Shown: one piece after another, positions 8,338 to 17,791 of the stretch | How the letters are laid out: each line of letters opens with the position of its first letter | How positions within the stretch are numbered: the stretch's first letter is position 1 | Assembly: GCA_910587935.1 (NCBI GenBank) | Contig: CAJUNP010000003.1 | Location: 69,842-133,841, forward strand | Origin: an uncultured Lachnospiraceae bacterium | GTDB lineage: Bacteria > Bacillota > Clostridia > Lachnospirales > Lachnospiraceae | DNA: 64,000 nt | Reading direction: 5' to 3' | Translations under genes and position numbers: made by a program | Notes under the pieces: generated by a model | What the model saw: only the letters and a program-made list of their open reading frames with translations | The model's database searches: none | What the model was told of the DNA's origin: nothing

Positions 8338-8375
8338 GACGGAAACGGGACTCTGTTTCCGTCTGTTCTTGTTTG
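8338..8375 (+). terminator. Terminator after glgA
   Basis: A perfect 9-bp stem (8338-8346 with 8355-8363) with an 8-base loop, followed by the U-rich TGTTCTTGTTT. It begins 7 bases after the glgA stop. Confidence 0.7.
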
Positions 8376-8403
8376 ATTCGGCGGCTTGATTGTGGGAGAA
8401 AGA

Positions 8404-10320
8404 ATGGCAGATCAGACCGGCAGGCAAAGAGTAAAAAACAGTACGATTATGCAGGCAGGCATATTAGCGGCTGCGGGAATTATCAGCCGTATAATAGGGC
8501 TGCTTTATCGTGGACCCCTTACGGGCATTATCGGAGATGAGGGTAACGGCTACTATACTTCGGCCTTTAATATTTATACGATTATTCTGCTGATTTCTTC
8601 TTACAGCATACCGGCGGCCGTTTCCAAGGTAATTGCGCAGAAGCTTGCGGTAAAGGAATACAGGAACGCGCACAGAATTTTTATCTGTTCTTTATGGTAT
8701 GTGATCGGAGTGGGTGGCGCCGCCAGTCTGTTTGTTTTCTTTTTCGGGCATATTCTGGTTAAAGGCTCGGCCGCCATGGTTCTGAAAATATTTGCGCCTA
8801 CCATCTTTTTTTCCGGACTTTTAGGGGTGCTTCGCGGTTATTTTCAGGCGCATCGTTCGATGCTTCAGACTTCCGCCTCTCAGATACTGGAGCAGATTCT
8901 CAATGCGGTGATCAGCATTGGGGCGGCCTGTCTGTTTATTCATATTGCGCTTGGCAGTATGAACGTGTACAAGGTAGATACGGATACGGGTCAGGTAGTT
9001 TTTGAAAAGAGCGGTTTCATTTCCGGCGGCAGCCAGGCCGATACGCCCGGAGAGATAAATGATGTTCTGGGAATTTATGAAGGCAGGGACGAAGGAACGG
9101 TATCCGGAAATGTGTCGGGAAACGAGTCTGTGTCGGGAAACGAAACCGGTTCAAAAGAAGATACGGGAACGAAACTGCCTGGCAGTACGGACCATGATAC
9201 GGATGACCTTTTAACGGACAGTCAGAAGGAATGGAATACGAAGCATGCCGTGTACGGTGCGGCGGGAAGCGCATTGGGCACCGGAGCCGGCGTGTTGATC
9301 GCATTGTTTTTTATGTACGGAATGTATCTGCTGAACCGGAAAATGATTTTGAGAAGGGTAGAACGGGACAAAAGCGTCGGAGCGGATTCTTACAAAGATA
9401 TTTTAAAGCTGCTGCTTTCTGTGGTTACGCCGTTTATTCTGAGCACGGCTATCTATAATTCCACCACATCGCTGAATCAGACAATTTATACGCAGATTAT
9501 GATGGGGGTACGGAAGCTGACCGAGGCGGAAGCTTATACGTTATATGGAATATACGGAGGAAAAGCGGTGGTGATTTCCAATATTCCGATTGCTTTGGCT
9601 TCTGCCATGGCGTCGGCGGTTTTGCCGGGGATTGCAGCCTCTTATGCGAGGAAAGAACTGAAACACGCAAAAAGAAGTGTGGCGGAGGCAATTAAGAGCA
9701 CTATGCTGATTGCAATTCCGGCGGCAGTGGGAATCGGAGTATTGGCAAAGCCGGTAACGCAGCTGCTGTTTCCGCAGAGACAATCACTGGATATGGCGTC
9801 GATGCTTTTGACGGCATTGGCGGTATCGGTTGTATTTTATTCTCTTTCCACTTTGACCAATTCGGTTTTACAGGGGATCGGGAAGGTGAATATACCGGTG
9901 ATTAACGCAGGTATTGCCCTGATCCTGCAGACGCTGGTGCTTGTGGTGCTTTTGCTGTTTACGGATATGGGCGTGTATGCTTTGGCGGCGACCAATATTG
10001 TCTATTCTGCGGTGATGTGTTTCTTAAACGGACATTCCATTAAAAAACACTTAAATTACAGGCAGGAGTGGATGCGGACCTATGTAATTCCGTTTATGGC
10101 GTCTTTATTTATGGGAGCGGCCGCATGGGGAGTGTACTACGGACTGAAGCTTTTGGTTTCCTCCAACACCATTTGTCTTGCGGCGGCAATTTTTACCGCG
10201 CTGCCCGTATATTTTGTACTGGTAATTAAATTCGGCGGATTGTCGGAAAAAGAGATTCTTGGCCTTCCAAAAGGAAGAAGCCTCCTTGCGCTTGCAAGAA
10301 AGCTTCATTTGGTGCGCTGA
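8404..10320 (+). CDS. MATE/MOP-family polysaccharide flippase (SpoVB/MurJ-like)
   Basis: A 638-residue multi-span membrane protein of the MOP exporter superfamily, which flips lipid-linked sugars across the membrane. The N-terminus (AGIISRIIGLLYRGPLTGIIGDEGNG) and the later YSLSTLTNSVLQGIGK segment fit the SpoVB/putative lipid II flippase group. Residues ~190-278 are a hydrophilic insert rich in Ser, Gly, Asn and Asp, with SGN repeats, between membrane segments; this makes it about 100 residues longer than the typical ~500-540-residue member. The start at ATG 8404 follows GGGAG; a TTG at 8386 is in frame but lacks a better site. It converges on rqcH with only 2 bases between the stop codons. 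The substrate cannot be told from sequence. Confidence 0.85.
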   Translation: MADQTGRQRVKNSTIMQAGILAAAGIISRIIGLLYRGPLTGIIGDEGNGYYTSAFNIYTIILLISSYSIPAAVSKVIAQKLAVKEYRNAHRIFICSLWYVIGVGGAASLFVFFFGHILVKGSAAMVLKIFAPTIFFSGLLGVLRGYFQAHRSMLQTSASQILEQILNAVISIGAACLFIHIALGSMNVYKVDTDTGQVVFEKSGFISGGSQADTPGEINDVLGIYEGRDEGTVSGNVSGNESVSGNETGSKEDTGTKLPGSTDHDTDDLLTDSQKEWNTKHAVYGAAGSALGTGAGVLIALFFMYGMYLLNRKMILRRVERDKSVGADSYKDILKLLLSVVTPFILSTAIYNSTTSLNQTIYTQIMMGVRKLTEAEAYTLYGIYGGKAVVISNIPIALASAMASAVLPGIAASYARKELKHAKRSVAEAIKSTMLIAIPAAVGIGVLAKPVTQLLFPQRQSLDMASMLLTALAVSVVFYSLSTLTNSVLQGIGKVNIPVINAGIALILQTLVLVVLLLFTDMGVYALAATNIVYSAVMCFLNGHSIKKHLNYRQEWMRTYVIPFMASLFMGAAAWGVYYGLKLLVSSNTICLAAAIFTALPVYFVLVIKFGGLSEKEILGLPKGRSLLALARKLHLVR

Positions 10321-10322
10321 CT

Positions 10323-12074
10323 TCAGGATTCATCCAGGAGCGTCAGGCGGGAGATATCCGTATCCATCATCATGGAATAGTTGGTGTAATACACGACGAA
10401 TCCGGGTTTTGCGCCGGCAGGCTTTTTAACCTGTTTTTTCTGAACATAGTCGATTTCGACTTTATCCTGATTCCGTCCTTTGGAATAGTACGCGGCAAGG
10501 CGCGCGGCGTCCTCAAAGGCGGTATCGGGAATTTCCTGTGTTCCGTCGGTTTTTAAAATTACGTGGGAACCGGGGATTCCCTTGGCGTGAAACCACCAGT
10601 CGCCGCCGGAGGCGAATTTAAAGGTCAGATTGTCATTTTGCAGGTTGTTTTTGCCGACATAAAAATGAAAACCTTCCGGGCTGTAATAGTGCAGCGGTTT
10701 ACTCGCTTTTTTTTGTTGTCTGCTTCCGGCTTTTCTGCGGATATAACCGCTTTGTATCAATTCTTCTTTAATTTCCACAAGATCTTCTTCCTTTATTGCC
10801 ATATCAAGAGCCGTGGCAATGGATTCCAGATGGTCGATTTCGGCTTTGACTTCCACGGTAAGTTCACTGAGCGCTTCAGAAGTACGTTTCAGCTTCTGGT
10901 ATTTATCAAAGTATTTTTTTGCGTTTGAAACGGCAGACAGCGTGGGATCTAAAGGAATAACAAGAGGTTCGTCCGTATAGTAATTTATAACCTCGAGTGA
11001 TTTTGCACCGGGGGCGGCGGAATATCCGTAGGTATTCAGGAGTTCTCCGTAGACCCTGTATTTTTCCTTCTTATGCGTGTCCCGCATCTGGGTGCACTGC
11101 AGGTCATACTTTTTCAGGTTTCGTTCCAGAGCGGTCTGCACAATTTTCCGAAGATCGACGGATTTTTGGCGGATACGCGTCAGGGCGCTTTTCTGGGCAT
11201 AATAGACTTCCAGCAAGGGCGACATGGAAGGAAAAGAAACCGATTCATGACGGCTGTCTTCATAAAGCGTTAAGGGTACTGCGGCATAATCAACAGGCGC
11301 GTTTTTTTCATACACAATGGCGGGAGAGTAGGCGCCCGTCTTAATTTTTTCGATTATTTGAGAAAAAGCGGAAAAAAGCTCCGAAAGCTCATGATCCGTA
11401 TAAGCGGAAGCAGGCAGATCGCCGTCAAGTCCGGCAGCGTAACAAAGCTGCTGCGCAATGACGGGAGAAAGCCCGGTATAAGTTGTGTATATGGCTTTGT
11501 ATAAAGGCATGGGTTTACCGGAAAGCAGGGAAAGGAAAGATTCCTTCACGGCAGAAAAAGGGTCCTGCTTATCCTGGGTATGGGGAATAAAGTAGGTTTT
11601 TCCAGGAAGTACTTCCCGCACCCGGCTGACCATTCCCGAAATATGTTTGATGCTGTCAAGGATAACGCCGTTCTCCTGACAGAAAATAATGTTGCTGTGT
11701 TTTCCCATCAACTCGATGATCAGCTTCTTACGGCAGAGATCGCCCATTTCATCCAGGTGTTCAATTTCAAAATTGACAATGCGCTCCAGTCCCGGCTGTG
11801 AAATGGAAACAATGCGGCCGTTCTGGATATGCTTGCGAAGAAGCATACAAAATCCCGGAGCCGTCATAGGACTTTGTTTGTTTTTATCGGTAAGATATAT
11901 AAGCGGGAGAGAAGCGCTGGCAGATAAAACAAGCCGGTATTGTCCCGCGGAAGTTTTAACGGTAAGCAAAAGCTCGTCGGATTCGGGCTGTGCAATTTTG
12001 GAGAGTCTTCCTCCGATGAGCGTATCGTTTAATTCTTTTGTAACAGCAGCTATGGTGATTCCGTCGAATGCCAT
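10323..12074 (-). CDS. rqcH: Ribosome quality-control protein RqcH (NFACT family)
   Basis: A 583-residue NFACT protein, formerly annotated as fibronectin-binding protein. The bacterial homologue RqcH binds stalled 50S-peptidyl-tRNA and adds C-terminal alanine tails that mark nascent chains for degradation. The N-terminal NFACT-N domain starts MAFDGITIAAVTKEL; a helical coiled-coil middle occupies roughly residues 280-440; the C-terminal NFACT-R domain carries DWWFHAKGIPGSHVIL near 490. AAGGAGG precedes the ATG by five bases. It is a lone minus-strand gene, divergent from the surface-protein gene. Confidence 0.92.
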   Translation of the reverse strand: MAFDGITIAAVTKELNDTLIGGRLSKIAQPESDELLLTVKTSAGQYRLVLSASASLPLIYLTDKNKQSPMTAPGFCMLLRKHIQNGRIVSISQPGLERIVNFEIEHLDEMGDLCRKKLIIELMGKHSNIIFCQENGVILDSIKHISGMVSRVREVLPGKTYFIPHTQDKQDPFSAVKESFLSLLSGKPMPLYKAIYTTYTGLSPVIAQQLCYAAGLDGDLPASAYTDHELSELFSAFSQIIEKIKTGAYSPAIVYEKNAPVDYAAVPLTLYEDSRHESVSFPSMSPLLEVYYAQKSALTRIRQKSVDLRKIVQTALERNLKKYDLQCTQMRDTHKKEKYRVYGELLNTYGYSAAPGAKSLEVINYYTDEPLVIPLDPTLSAVSNAKKYFDKYQKLKRTSEALSELTVEVKAEIDHLESIATALDMAIKEEDLVEIKEELIQSGYIRRKAGSRQQKKASKPLHYYSPEGFHFYVGKNNLQNDNLTFKFASGGDWWFHAKGIPGSHVILKTDGTQEIPDTAFEDAARLAAYYSKGRNQDKVEIDYVQKKQVKKPAGAKPGFVVYYTNYSMMMDTDISRLTLLDES

Positions 12075-12203
12075 GGGGGCCTCCTTTTGTGATTGCTGAA
12101 ATTAAGGCATTAATAATAGAACGGTACTTATTATAACAGATCAGAAAACATATGGATAGCATGAAAATTATTTAAAGCAATTTTATTTAAAAATGATATG
12201 TGC

Positions 12204-12209
12204 TATAAT
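12204..12209 (+). promoter_or_regulatory. -10 element upstream of the surface-protein gene
   Basis: TATAAT at 12204-12209, preceded by an AT-rich stretch without a clear -35 element, 72 bases upstream of the ATG. Only the -10 match supports this call. Confidence 0.35.
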
Positions 12210-12280
12210 TATAAGCAGATCTGCCATAAAACTATTTGTGGTATAAGCCTAATATATAAAAAATGGAGGGATTTTTTATT

Positions 12281-15200
12281 ATGGATTCAAAAAAAGTAAA
12301 AAGAAGGGGAAAAAGGTTTATTGCTGGATTTCTTGCGTTGCTGTTGACTGTGGCTTTGCTGCCGGACAATACTCGCAGTGTTGTATACGCCGAAGAATCT
12401 GATGCTATGGAAACCGAAGTTTCAGACAGCATTGCAGCGGCAGATGAAGGAACGCAGGCAGCAGACGGCGATGCAGTAATGGATGAGGGAATACCCCAGG
12501 TAGATAAAGAAGAATCATCAGAAAATACAGTGTCTGAAAATGTTTTGGATTTTGGAGGGGAATTTACGGCGCTTGAGGAAGCCGAAACTGCCAAGGATCC
12601 TTTAAATAACGATAAGGGAGGCGACACAGAAGCAGCAGGATTTACAGAAAAAGGAAGTCCGAAACTCTCCATCAGCGGAGAGGGAATCATAAGTCTGGAT
12701 TGTCCAAAACCGGGTGATATCCTGACCGTAAATTACGCATTGGATAAGGGAGGAACAGACTCTTCTACAATCAAGTGGTACAAAACCGGCAGCGACGGTA
12801 CATCAGAGCTGATAGACACCGAAGGGGCTCCAAAACCGATCGGATCTTATAACTGTTATTGTGGTTACCAGTTCTATTTTACTCAGGATATGTCGGATGA
12901 AGAGAAAGCAGCATGGAACGCACATAACCTGGAACATTTATGGAACTATGAGAACACAAGTTACAACACCAGTTATTACGATGCAGATAAGACTACCCTT
13001 ATCGCCAGTCAAAACCTTACGATAACGGACGATCTTATCGGCTGTACAATCACCGCAGAAGTAACGCCTGATACTGCGTATGAATGGGTTGCAGCAGGGA
13101 CTGCCGTGAAAACAGACCCGACAGGAGCAGTAGCAGGGGCAGACTTTGTCCCCGTATGTAATTTGGAGTTTATCGCAAGAGATATCCCGGACGGAACATA
13201 TGACCATACGATCATAAAAACAGGTTTCACCATCAAGGCAGACGTAAATGAAGGCAGCGGAGAAGATAACGTGAGTAAGACCGTTACGGTAGCTGCCGAC
13301 AATAAAACGATTGACGGCGTTCCTTATACGGCAAGGCTCAAAATGGGCGGCGTCGGAACCGGGGACTATAGAAGTATTCAGTTCACTACCGGTGACAGAG
13401 CGGCAACGCTGAAAATTGTATGTGCATCAGCCAGCGATGATGATCCATCCAGGCTTGGGATCGGAACTGTCACGAAAGATGATTCGAGTGGAATGGAAAC
13501 ATTAACAGAGTTCACCGGTAAATATAAGCTCCATGACGGAACCGAAAATGTTTACCAGGCCGGCGGTATTAGAATAGACAATAATGCCGGTATCGGCGAC
13601 ACCAAAGCAGACACTGTTGAAGCAGCTTTAGCGGCAAATACAACCTATTGCCTTTATACGGCAGATGGCAGTGGAATCGACTTTCTTGCCATATATGTAA
13701 CGTACGCAGGCGGCGTACGCGCAAATTATTACACCTTAACATTTGATGCAAATGGAGGAGAGGCCGTAGCCTCCCAGCGGGCGCTGGAGGGTGAGCGCTA
13801 TCTTGAGCCTTCAGCAACCAAAACAGGCCATACCCTGAATGGCTGGTATATGCACCCGGTAGTTACTGCATCAGGGGAAGCGCCATCTGCAGCTTATAAG
13901 TATAACTTTAGCAGGAAAATAAGCAAAAATACAGGAATTAAGATATTAACTGCATATTGGTATAAGGATGACAATAACACGGGCGGCGGCAGCGACGGCG
14001 GTGATAATGAAGGCGACGCTCCTGCATTTACAAAAAGTCCTGCGCTGTCAATAGCCCGGGGGACGTCAGGTACGGAGAACCCTGTCTTATCGATGCCTGA
14101 TGAAGGCAACGTCCTGACTGTAGATTATACGCTGGATTTGGCCGAAGGCACAACCGATACGTCTACAATCACATGGTATCGCATCAAAGCGGGTGAAACC
14201 GATGCAACAATAAAAACCGGTGTGGCGGCTGCGGATGGTATAAAGAGCTACACGGTCACAGGGGAGGATAAAGGATATCGAATTAAAGTAGAAGTAACTC
14301 CTGAAGATTCAGCAGGCAATACAGGTACTGCAAAATCTGCGCAAACCGGAACGGTAAAAGAAGAAGCAGAAGATAATCTGATTTTTACAACGCCCCCTGA
14401 ACTGAACAGTACCGGCAGTGTGGACGCTCCTAAGCCGGACGATGTTTTAACCGTAAGCTATGGTTTGACTTTAGGTGAAGGAGAATCCGATCATTCTACA
14501 ATCCAATGGTATCGTGGTGGAAACGAAATAAAAGCGTCCGAGAACAGCACGACTTATAAAGTTACGACTGCTGACATCGGAAAAGTGATTTCGGTAGATG
14601 TAACGCCATATATAAACGAATCAAAATATGGTAAACCAATAACCCTTGTAACGGGAACCGTAACAGGTAAACAGCCGGAAGATACACTGCCGGAAGGAAC
14701 CGGTCTTCGCATCGAATTTGACGACGGCGATGTATACACCTACACCGGCTCTGCAATCAAACCTTCGATTACCGTATGGAATAACGGGGATAAGCTTGTG
14801 GAAGGAACAGACTACACAGTTAAGTACAGCAATAACATAAAAGCGTCCGAAACGATGAATGAAAACGGCGATCTGGTTGCCATTTATGCAGATAATCAGA
14901 AAAAATGGCCTACGGTAACCGTAACAGGTAAAGGAAACCTGAATGGAAAAAAATCTGTTAATTTTAAGATAAATCCAAAGAATTTTGATAATGCCAAAGA
15001 CGATAAGGCGGCGGTAAATGCGGCTGACGTGGCGGCAGATGAGGGCTTAAAAGCTAATGATGCAGTAGTGCTCCCGAATAAAAAAGCAGCTCCCGTACTG
15101 CTTTACGGCGGCATGAAACTTACTGCAAAAGATTATGAAGTTATAGCGGTTACAGGATCTATCGACGATACTAAGCTTGCAAAGGCAACATGGGCTGAAG

Positions 15201-16543
15201 ATGCGGACAATCCTACCATTACTCTTAAAGCTAAGAGTAAAGGCAACTATACGGGTGAAGTTACAATTAATGTTATCGTCGTCACTGCGGCACAACAGAA
15301 AGATGCAAAAATTAAGGCGGCATTTGCAAATGGTAACGCCGATAAAATCAGATACTATAACGCTGAATCTCAAATACCGGGAATTACTGTAATGAATAGC
15401 GCCGGTGAGAATCAGATGTCAAGCGACGCGACAGAGGCAGATAAGAAGCTGGAAAAAGGTGTTGACTACGTTATCTCATATCCTGCCGATACAACAAATG
15501 TAGGAACTAAGAAAGTCACGATTACCGGTATCAGTGCAAATTGTATCGGAACAGTAACCCTGTCATATTCCATCAGGCCGGCCAGAAAAACAGATGCTTC
15601 CCTTGAAGCTGTCCTGACTCCTGATGCGGCAAATGCTGACGGTTATGACTTCGTAAGCACCGGAGTTACTGTCGGTGATGATCTGGAAGTACGCTATAAA
15701 TATAATGGCGCTGTTGTTGAAACAACGCTGACAGAAGGCGTAGACTACAAGGTTACCTACAGCAACAACAAGAAAGCAGGAAATAATACTGCCGCATATG
15801 TTGTAACCGGAATCGGTAATTACAAGGGCTTAAAGACAGATAAGCAATATTTTACAATTAAAGGCATCGTACTTAGCAACGATCATAAGAGTGAGGCGGC
15901 AGGCGAAGGTATACAGTTAATAGTTGGCGACAAGATATATCAAAATAAAAAAGCGGTATATAAATCGGTTCCATCCTTAATCGTTAACGGTGAATTGGTT
16001 AAGCCGTCAGAGTATATCGTTTATTATCGGTTAAATGAAACCGATGATTGGAGTACCAAACCTGATAAAATTGAATTGGGTGAGGAAGAAAGCTTTAAAA
16101 CCGTATACGTTAAGGTTGAACCCAAGGCAAATAAGGTAAACTATATTTCCGAAACCGGCAAAGAACTGACAGCCTCGTATAATGTAGTGAGAGCAGAAAA
16201 GAAAGATCTTTCCGGTGCAAAGATTCTTCTGCAGGATGAAAAAGGCAAAACTGCCAGGGTGGCTTATACGGGCAATACAGTAACGCCATACAAGGCTGTT
16301 ATAAAAATCAGGGGTCTTGAAGATACAACCATAATCCTTGACGGGAATAGCGCCGATTATGAGTCCAAAGGATTTAAAGTTACTTATGCAAACAATACAT
16401 TAAAAGGTAAAGCAACCGTAGTAATCGAAGCAGCAAACGGCAATACCGGCTTTGTGGGAAGCAAGACCGCTACATTCAGCATTGTACAGAAGAATTTCAA
16501 CACCGCAAGCTTTATTAAATCATTATTGAGCCCGAACGCTTGA
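12281..16543 (+). CDS. Large secreted multidomain Ig-like / InlB-repeat protein
   Basis: A 1420-residue exported protein. Residues 1-37 are a signal peptide (basic start, hydrophobic core, cleavage after VYA). An acidic linker follows to ~125. Three Ig-like modules of the type PKPGDxLTVxY...STIxWY begin near 140, 604 and 714. A Listeria-Bacteroides (InlB_B) repeat, LTFDANGGE...GHTLNGWY, lies near 483-530, followed by a Gly/Asp-rich linker near 565. The second half has divergent repeats of the type YTGxxxxPxxxV...EGxDYxVxYSNN near 817, 1020, 1134 and 1324. The first module carries a C-x-C-x20-H-x3-H pattern (Cys192, Cys194, His215, His219). No LPXTG, SLH or choline-binding anchor is visible at the C-terminus. 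Adhesion or matrix roles are usual for such proteins but unproven here. GGAGGG lies 11 bases before the ATG. Confidence 0.8.
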   Translation: MDSKKVKRRGKRFIAGFLALLLTVALLPDNTRSVVYAEESDAMETEVSDSIAAADEGTQAADGDAVMDEGIPQVDKEESSENTVSENVLDFGGEFTALEEAETAKDPLNNDKGGDTEAAGFTEKGSPKLSISGEGIISLDCPKPGDILTVNYALDKGGTDSSTIKWYKTGSDGTSELIDTEGAPKPIGSYNCYCGYQFYFTQDMSDEEKAAWNAHNLEHLWNYENTSYNTSYYDADKTTLIASQNLTITDDLIGCTITAEVTPDTAYEWVAAGTAVKTDPTGAVAGADFVPVCNLEFIARDIPDGTYDHTIIKTGFTIKADVNEGSGEDNVSKTVTVAADNKTIDGVPYTARLKMGGVGTGDYRSIQFTTGDRAATLKIVCASASDDDPSRLGIGTVTKDDSSGMETLTEFTGKYKLHDGTENVYQAGGIRIDNNAGIGDTKADTVEAALAANTTYCLYTADGSGIDFLAIYVTYAGGVRANYYTLTFDANGGEAVASQRALEGERYLEPSATKTGHTLNGWYMHPVVTASGEAPSAAYKYNFSRKISKNTGIKILTAYWYKDDNNTGGGSDGGDNEGDAPAFTKSPALSIARGTSGTENPVLSMPDEGNVLTVDYTLDLAEGTTDTSTITWYRIKAGETDATIKTGVAAADGIKSYTVTGEDKGYRIKVEVTPEDSAGNTGTAKSAQTGTVKEEAEDNLIFTTPPELNSTGSVDAPKPDDVLTVSYGLTLGEGESDHSTIQWYRGGNEIKASENSTTYKVTTADIGKVISVDVTPYINESKYGKPITLVTGTVTGKQPEDTLPEGTGLRIEFDDGDVYTYTGSAIKPSITVWNNGDKLVEGTDYTVKYSNNIKASETMNENGDLVAIYADNQKKWPTVTVTGKGNLNGKKSVNFKINPKNFDNAKDDKAAVNAADVAADEGLKANDAVVLPNKKAAPVLLYGGMKLTAKDYEVIAVTGSIDDTKLAKATWAEDADNPTITLKAKSKGNYTGEVTINVIVVTAAQQKDAKIKAAFANGNADKIRYYNAESQIPGITVMNSAGENQMSSDATEADKKLEKGVDYVISYPADTTNVGTKKVTITGISANCIGTVTLSYSIRPARKTDASLEAVLTPDAANADGYDFVSTGVTVGDDLEVRYKYNGAVVETTLTEGVDYKVTYSNNKKAGNNTAAYVVTGIGNYKGLKTDKQYFTIKGIVLSNDHKSEAAGEGIQLIVGDKIYQNKKAVYKSVPSLIVNGELVKPSEYIVYYRLNETDDWSTKPDKIELGEEESFKTVYVKVEPKANKVNYISETGKELTASYNVVRAEKKDLSGAKILLQDEKGKTARVAYTGNTVTPYKAVIKIRGLEDTTIILDGNSADYESKGFKVTYANNTLKGKATVVIEAANGNTGFVGSKTATFSIVQKNFNTASFIKSLLSPNA

Positions 16544-16570
16544 CAGCCCGAACAATGTACAAGGAAATCA

Positions 16571-16599
16571 TTGACGGGGACGTGGTATTATTTTATAAT
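16571..16599 (+). promoter_or_regulatory. Promoter of the yicC-cinA operon
   Basis: TTGACG (16571-16576) and TATAAT (16594-16599) with 17-base spacing; the yicC ATG is 39 bases further on. Confidence 0.8.
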
Positions 16600-16638
16600 T
16601 AAAATGTTGCTTAAGACTCGGATTCTGGGAGAGAACGG

Positions 16639-17517
16639 ATGATAAAAAGTATGACAGGCTTCGGCCGCAGTGAGTTGAGTGATGAAAAACGTAAAATTAC
16701 TTTTGAGATGAAATCGGTAAATCACAGGTATCTGGACGTGAATATCAAGATGCCGAAGAAGATGAATTTTTTTGAAGCTGCGATCCGCAATGAACTGAAG
16801 AATTATATCCAGAGAGGCAAGGTGGATATATTTATTAACTTTGAGGACTTCAGCGAGAATAATGTAAGTGTCAGATACAACCGCGATATTGCGGAGGAAT
16901 ATCTGAAATATTTAAATCAGATGGCGGAGGATTTCGGGCTGGAGAACGATATCAGGGTTTCTTCGTTATCTCGGTATCCAGAGGTTTTCACAATGGAAGA
17001 TCAGTCTCCGGATGAGGAAGAAATCTGGAAGCTTTTAAAAAAAGCCATCGATACGGCTTCGGAAGAATTTGTGGAAACCAGAAAAAATGAAGGCGGGAAT
17101 TTGAAAAATGACCTGCTTGTCAAGCTGGAAGAAATGCTTGGCCACGTTGCTTTCATTGAAGAACGCTCTCCCCGGATTATCGACGAGTACAAACAAAAAC
17201 TGAAAGAAAAAGTGGAAGAGATGCTTCAGGGCGTACAGATGGACGAGAACCGCCTGATTACGGAAGTAACAATTTTTGCGGATAAGGTTTGCGTTGACGA
17301 AGAACTGGTGCGGCTGCGTTCCCATATCGAGGCTACCAGGAAGATTTTAACGGAAGGCGGAAGCGTAGGACGCAAGCTGGATTTTATAGCACAGGAGATG
17401 AACCGCGAGGCGAATACCATTCTTTCCAAAACGACGGATCTGGAGAGCTCCGAACGGGCCATCGAGTTAAAGACCGAAATAGAAAAGGTACGCGAGCAGA
17501 TTCAGAATATAGAGTAA
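16639..17517 (+). CDS. yicC: YicC family endoribonuclease
   Basis: A 292-residue YicC family protein, shown in other bacteria to be an endoribonuclease acting in RNA turnover. It starts with the family motif MIKSMTGFGR and ends with KLDFIAQEMNREANTILSKT, the conserved C-terminal DUF1732 block. The length is normal. GGGAGAG precedes the ATG. It is first in an operon that continues 13 bases later with remA. Confidence 0.92.
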   Translation: MIKSMTGFGRSELSDEKRKITFEMKSVNHRYLDVNIKMPKKMNFFEAAIRNELKNYIQRGKVDIFINFEDFSENNVSVRYNRDIAEEYLKYLNQMAEDFGLENDIRVSSLSRYPEVFTMEDQSPDEEEIWKLLKKAIDTASEEFVETRKNEGGNLKNDLLVKLEEMLGHVAFIEERSPRIIDEYKQKLKEKVEEMLQGVQMDENRLITEVTIFADKVCVDEELVRLRSHIEATRKILTEGGSVGRKLDFIAQEMNREANTILSKTTDLESSERAIELKTEIEKVREQIQNIE

Positions 17518-17530
17518 AGACGGTGAGATT

Positions 17531-17791
17531 TTGAGCAGTTTGATACACATTGGTTTTGGCAATATTGTTAATACGGATAAGCTTGTAGCGATTGTCAGTC
17601 CGGATTCGGCGCCGGTTCGAAGGATGGTGCAGAACGCGAAAGAGACCGGAGCGGCAGTGGATGCGACCCAGGGAAGAAAAACGAAGTCCGTGCTGATTAT
17701 GGACAATACGCAGTTGATATTGTCTGCGCTTCTTCCCGAAACCATTGCAAGCAGAGCACAGGCAGAGAACGGAGGCAGCGATGAGGCATAA
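17531..17791 (+). CDS. remA: RemA-like extracellular matrix regulator (DUF370)
   Basis: An 86-residue RemA/DUF370 protein. In Bacillus subtilis RemA is an oligomeric DNA-binding activator of biofilm matrix and osmoprotection genes. The core IHIGFGNIVN...SPDSAPVRRM...ILSALLPETIA matches the family. The start is a TTG with GGTGAG ahead of it; no ATG is available before the conserved block. The last 11 bases overlap gmk. Here it may regulate matrix or stress genes, but no target is visible in the window. Confidence 0.9.
   Translation: MSSLIHIGFGNIVNTDKLVAIVSPDSAPVRRMVQNAKETGAAVDATQGRKTKSVLIMDNTQLILSALLPETIASRAQAENGGSDEA

Noticed and set aside
13729..13860. Reading the repeat near 13.73-13.86 kb as a DNA repeat array or CRISPR
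   Set aside because: The similarity is at protein level (an InlB-type repeat), with no evenly spaced identical DNA units; no CRISPR array was seen anywhere.
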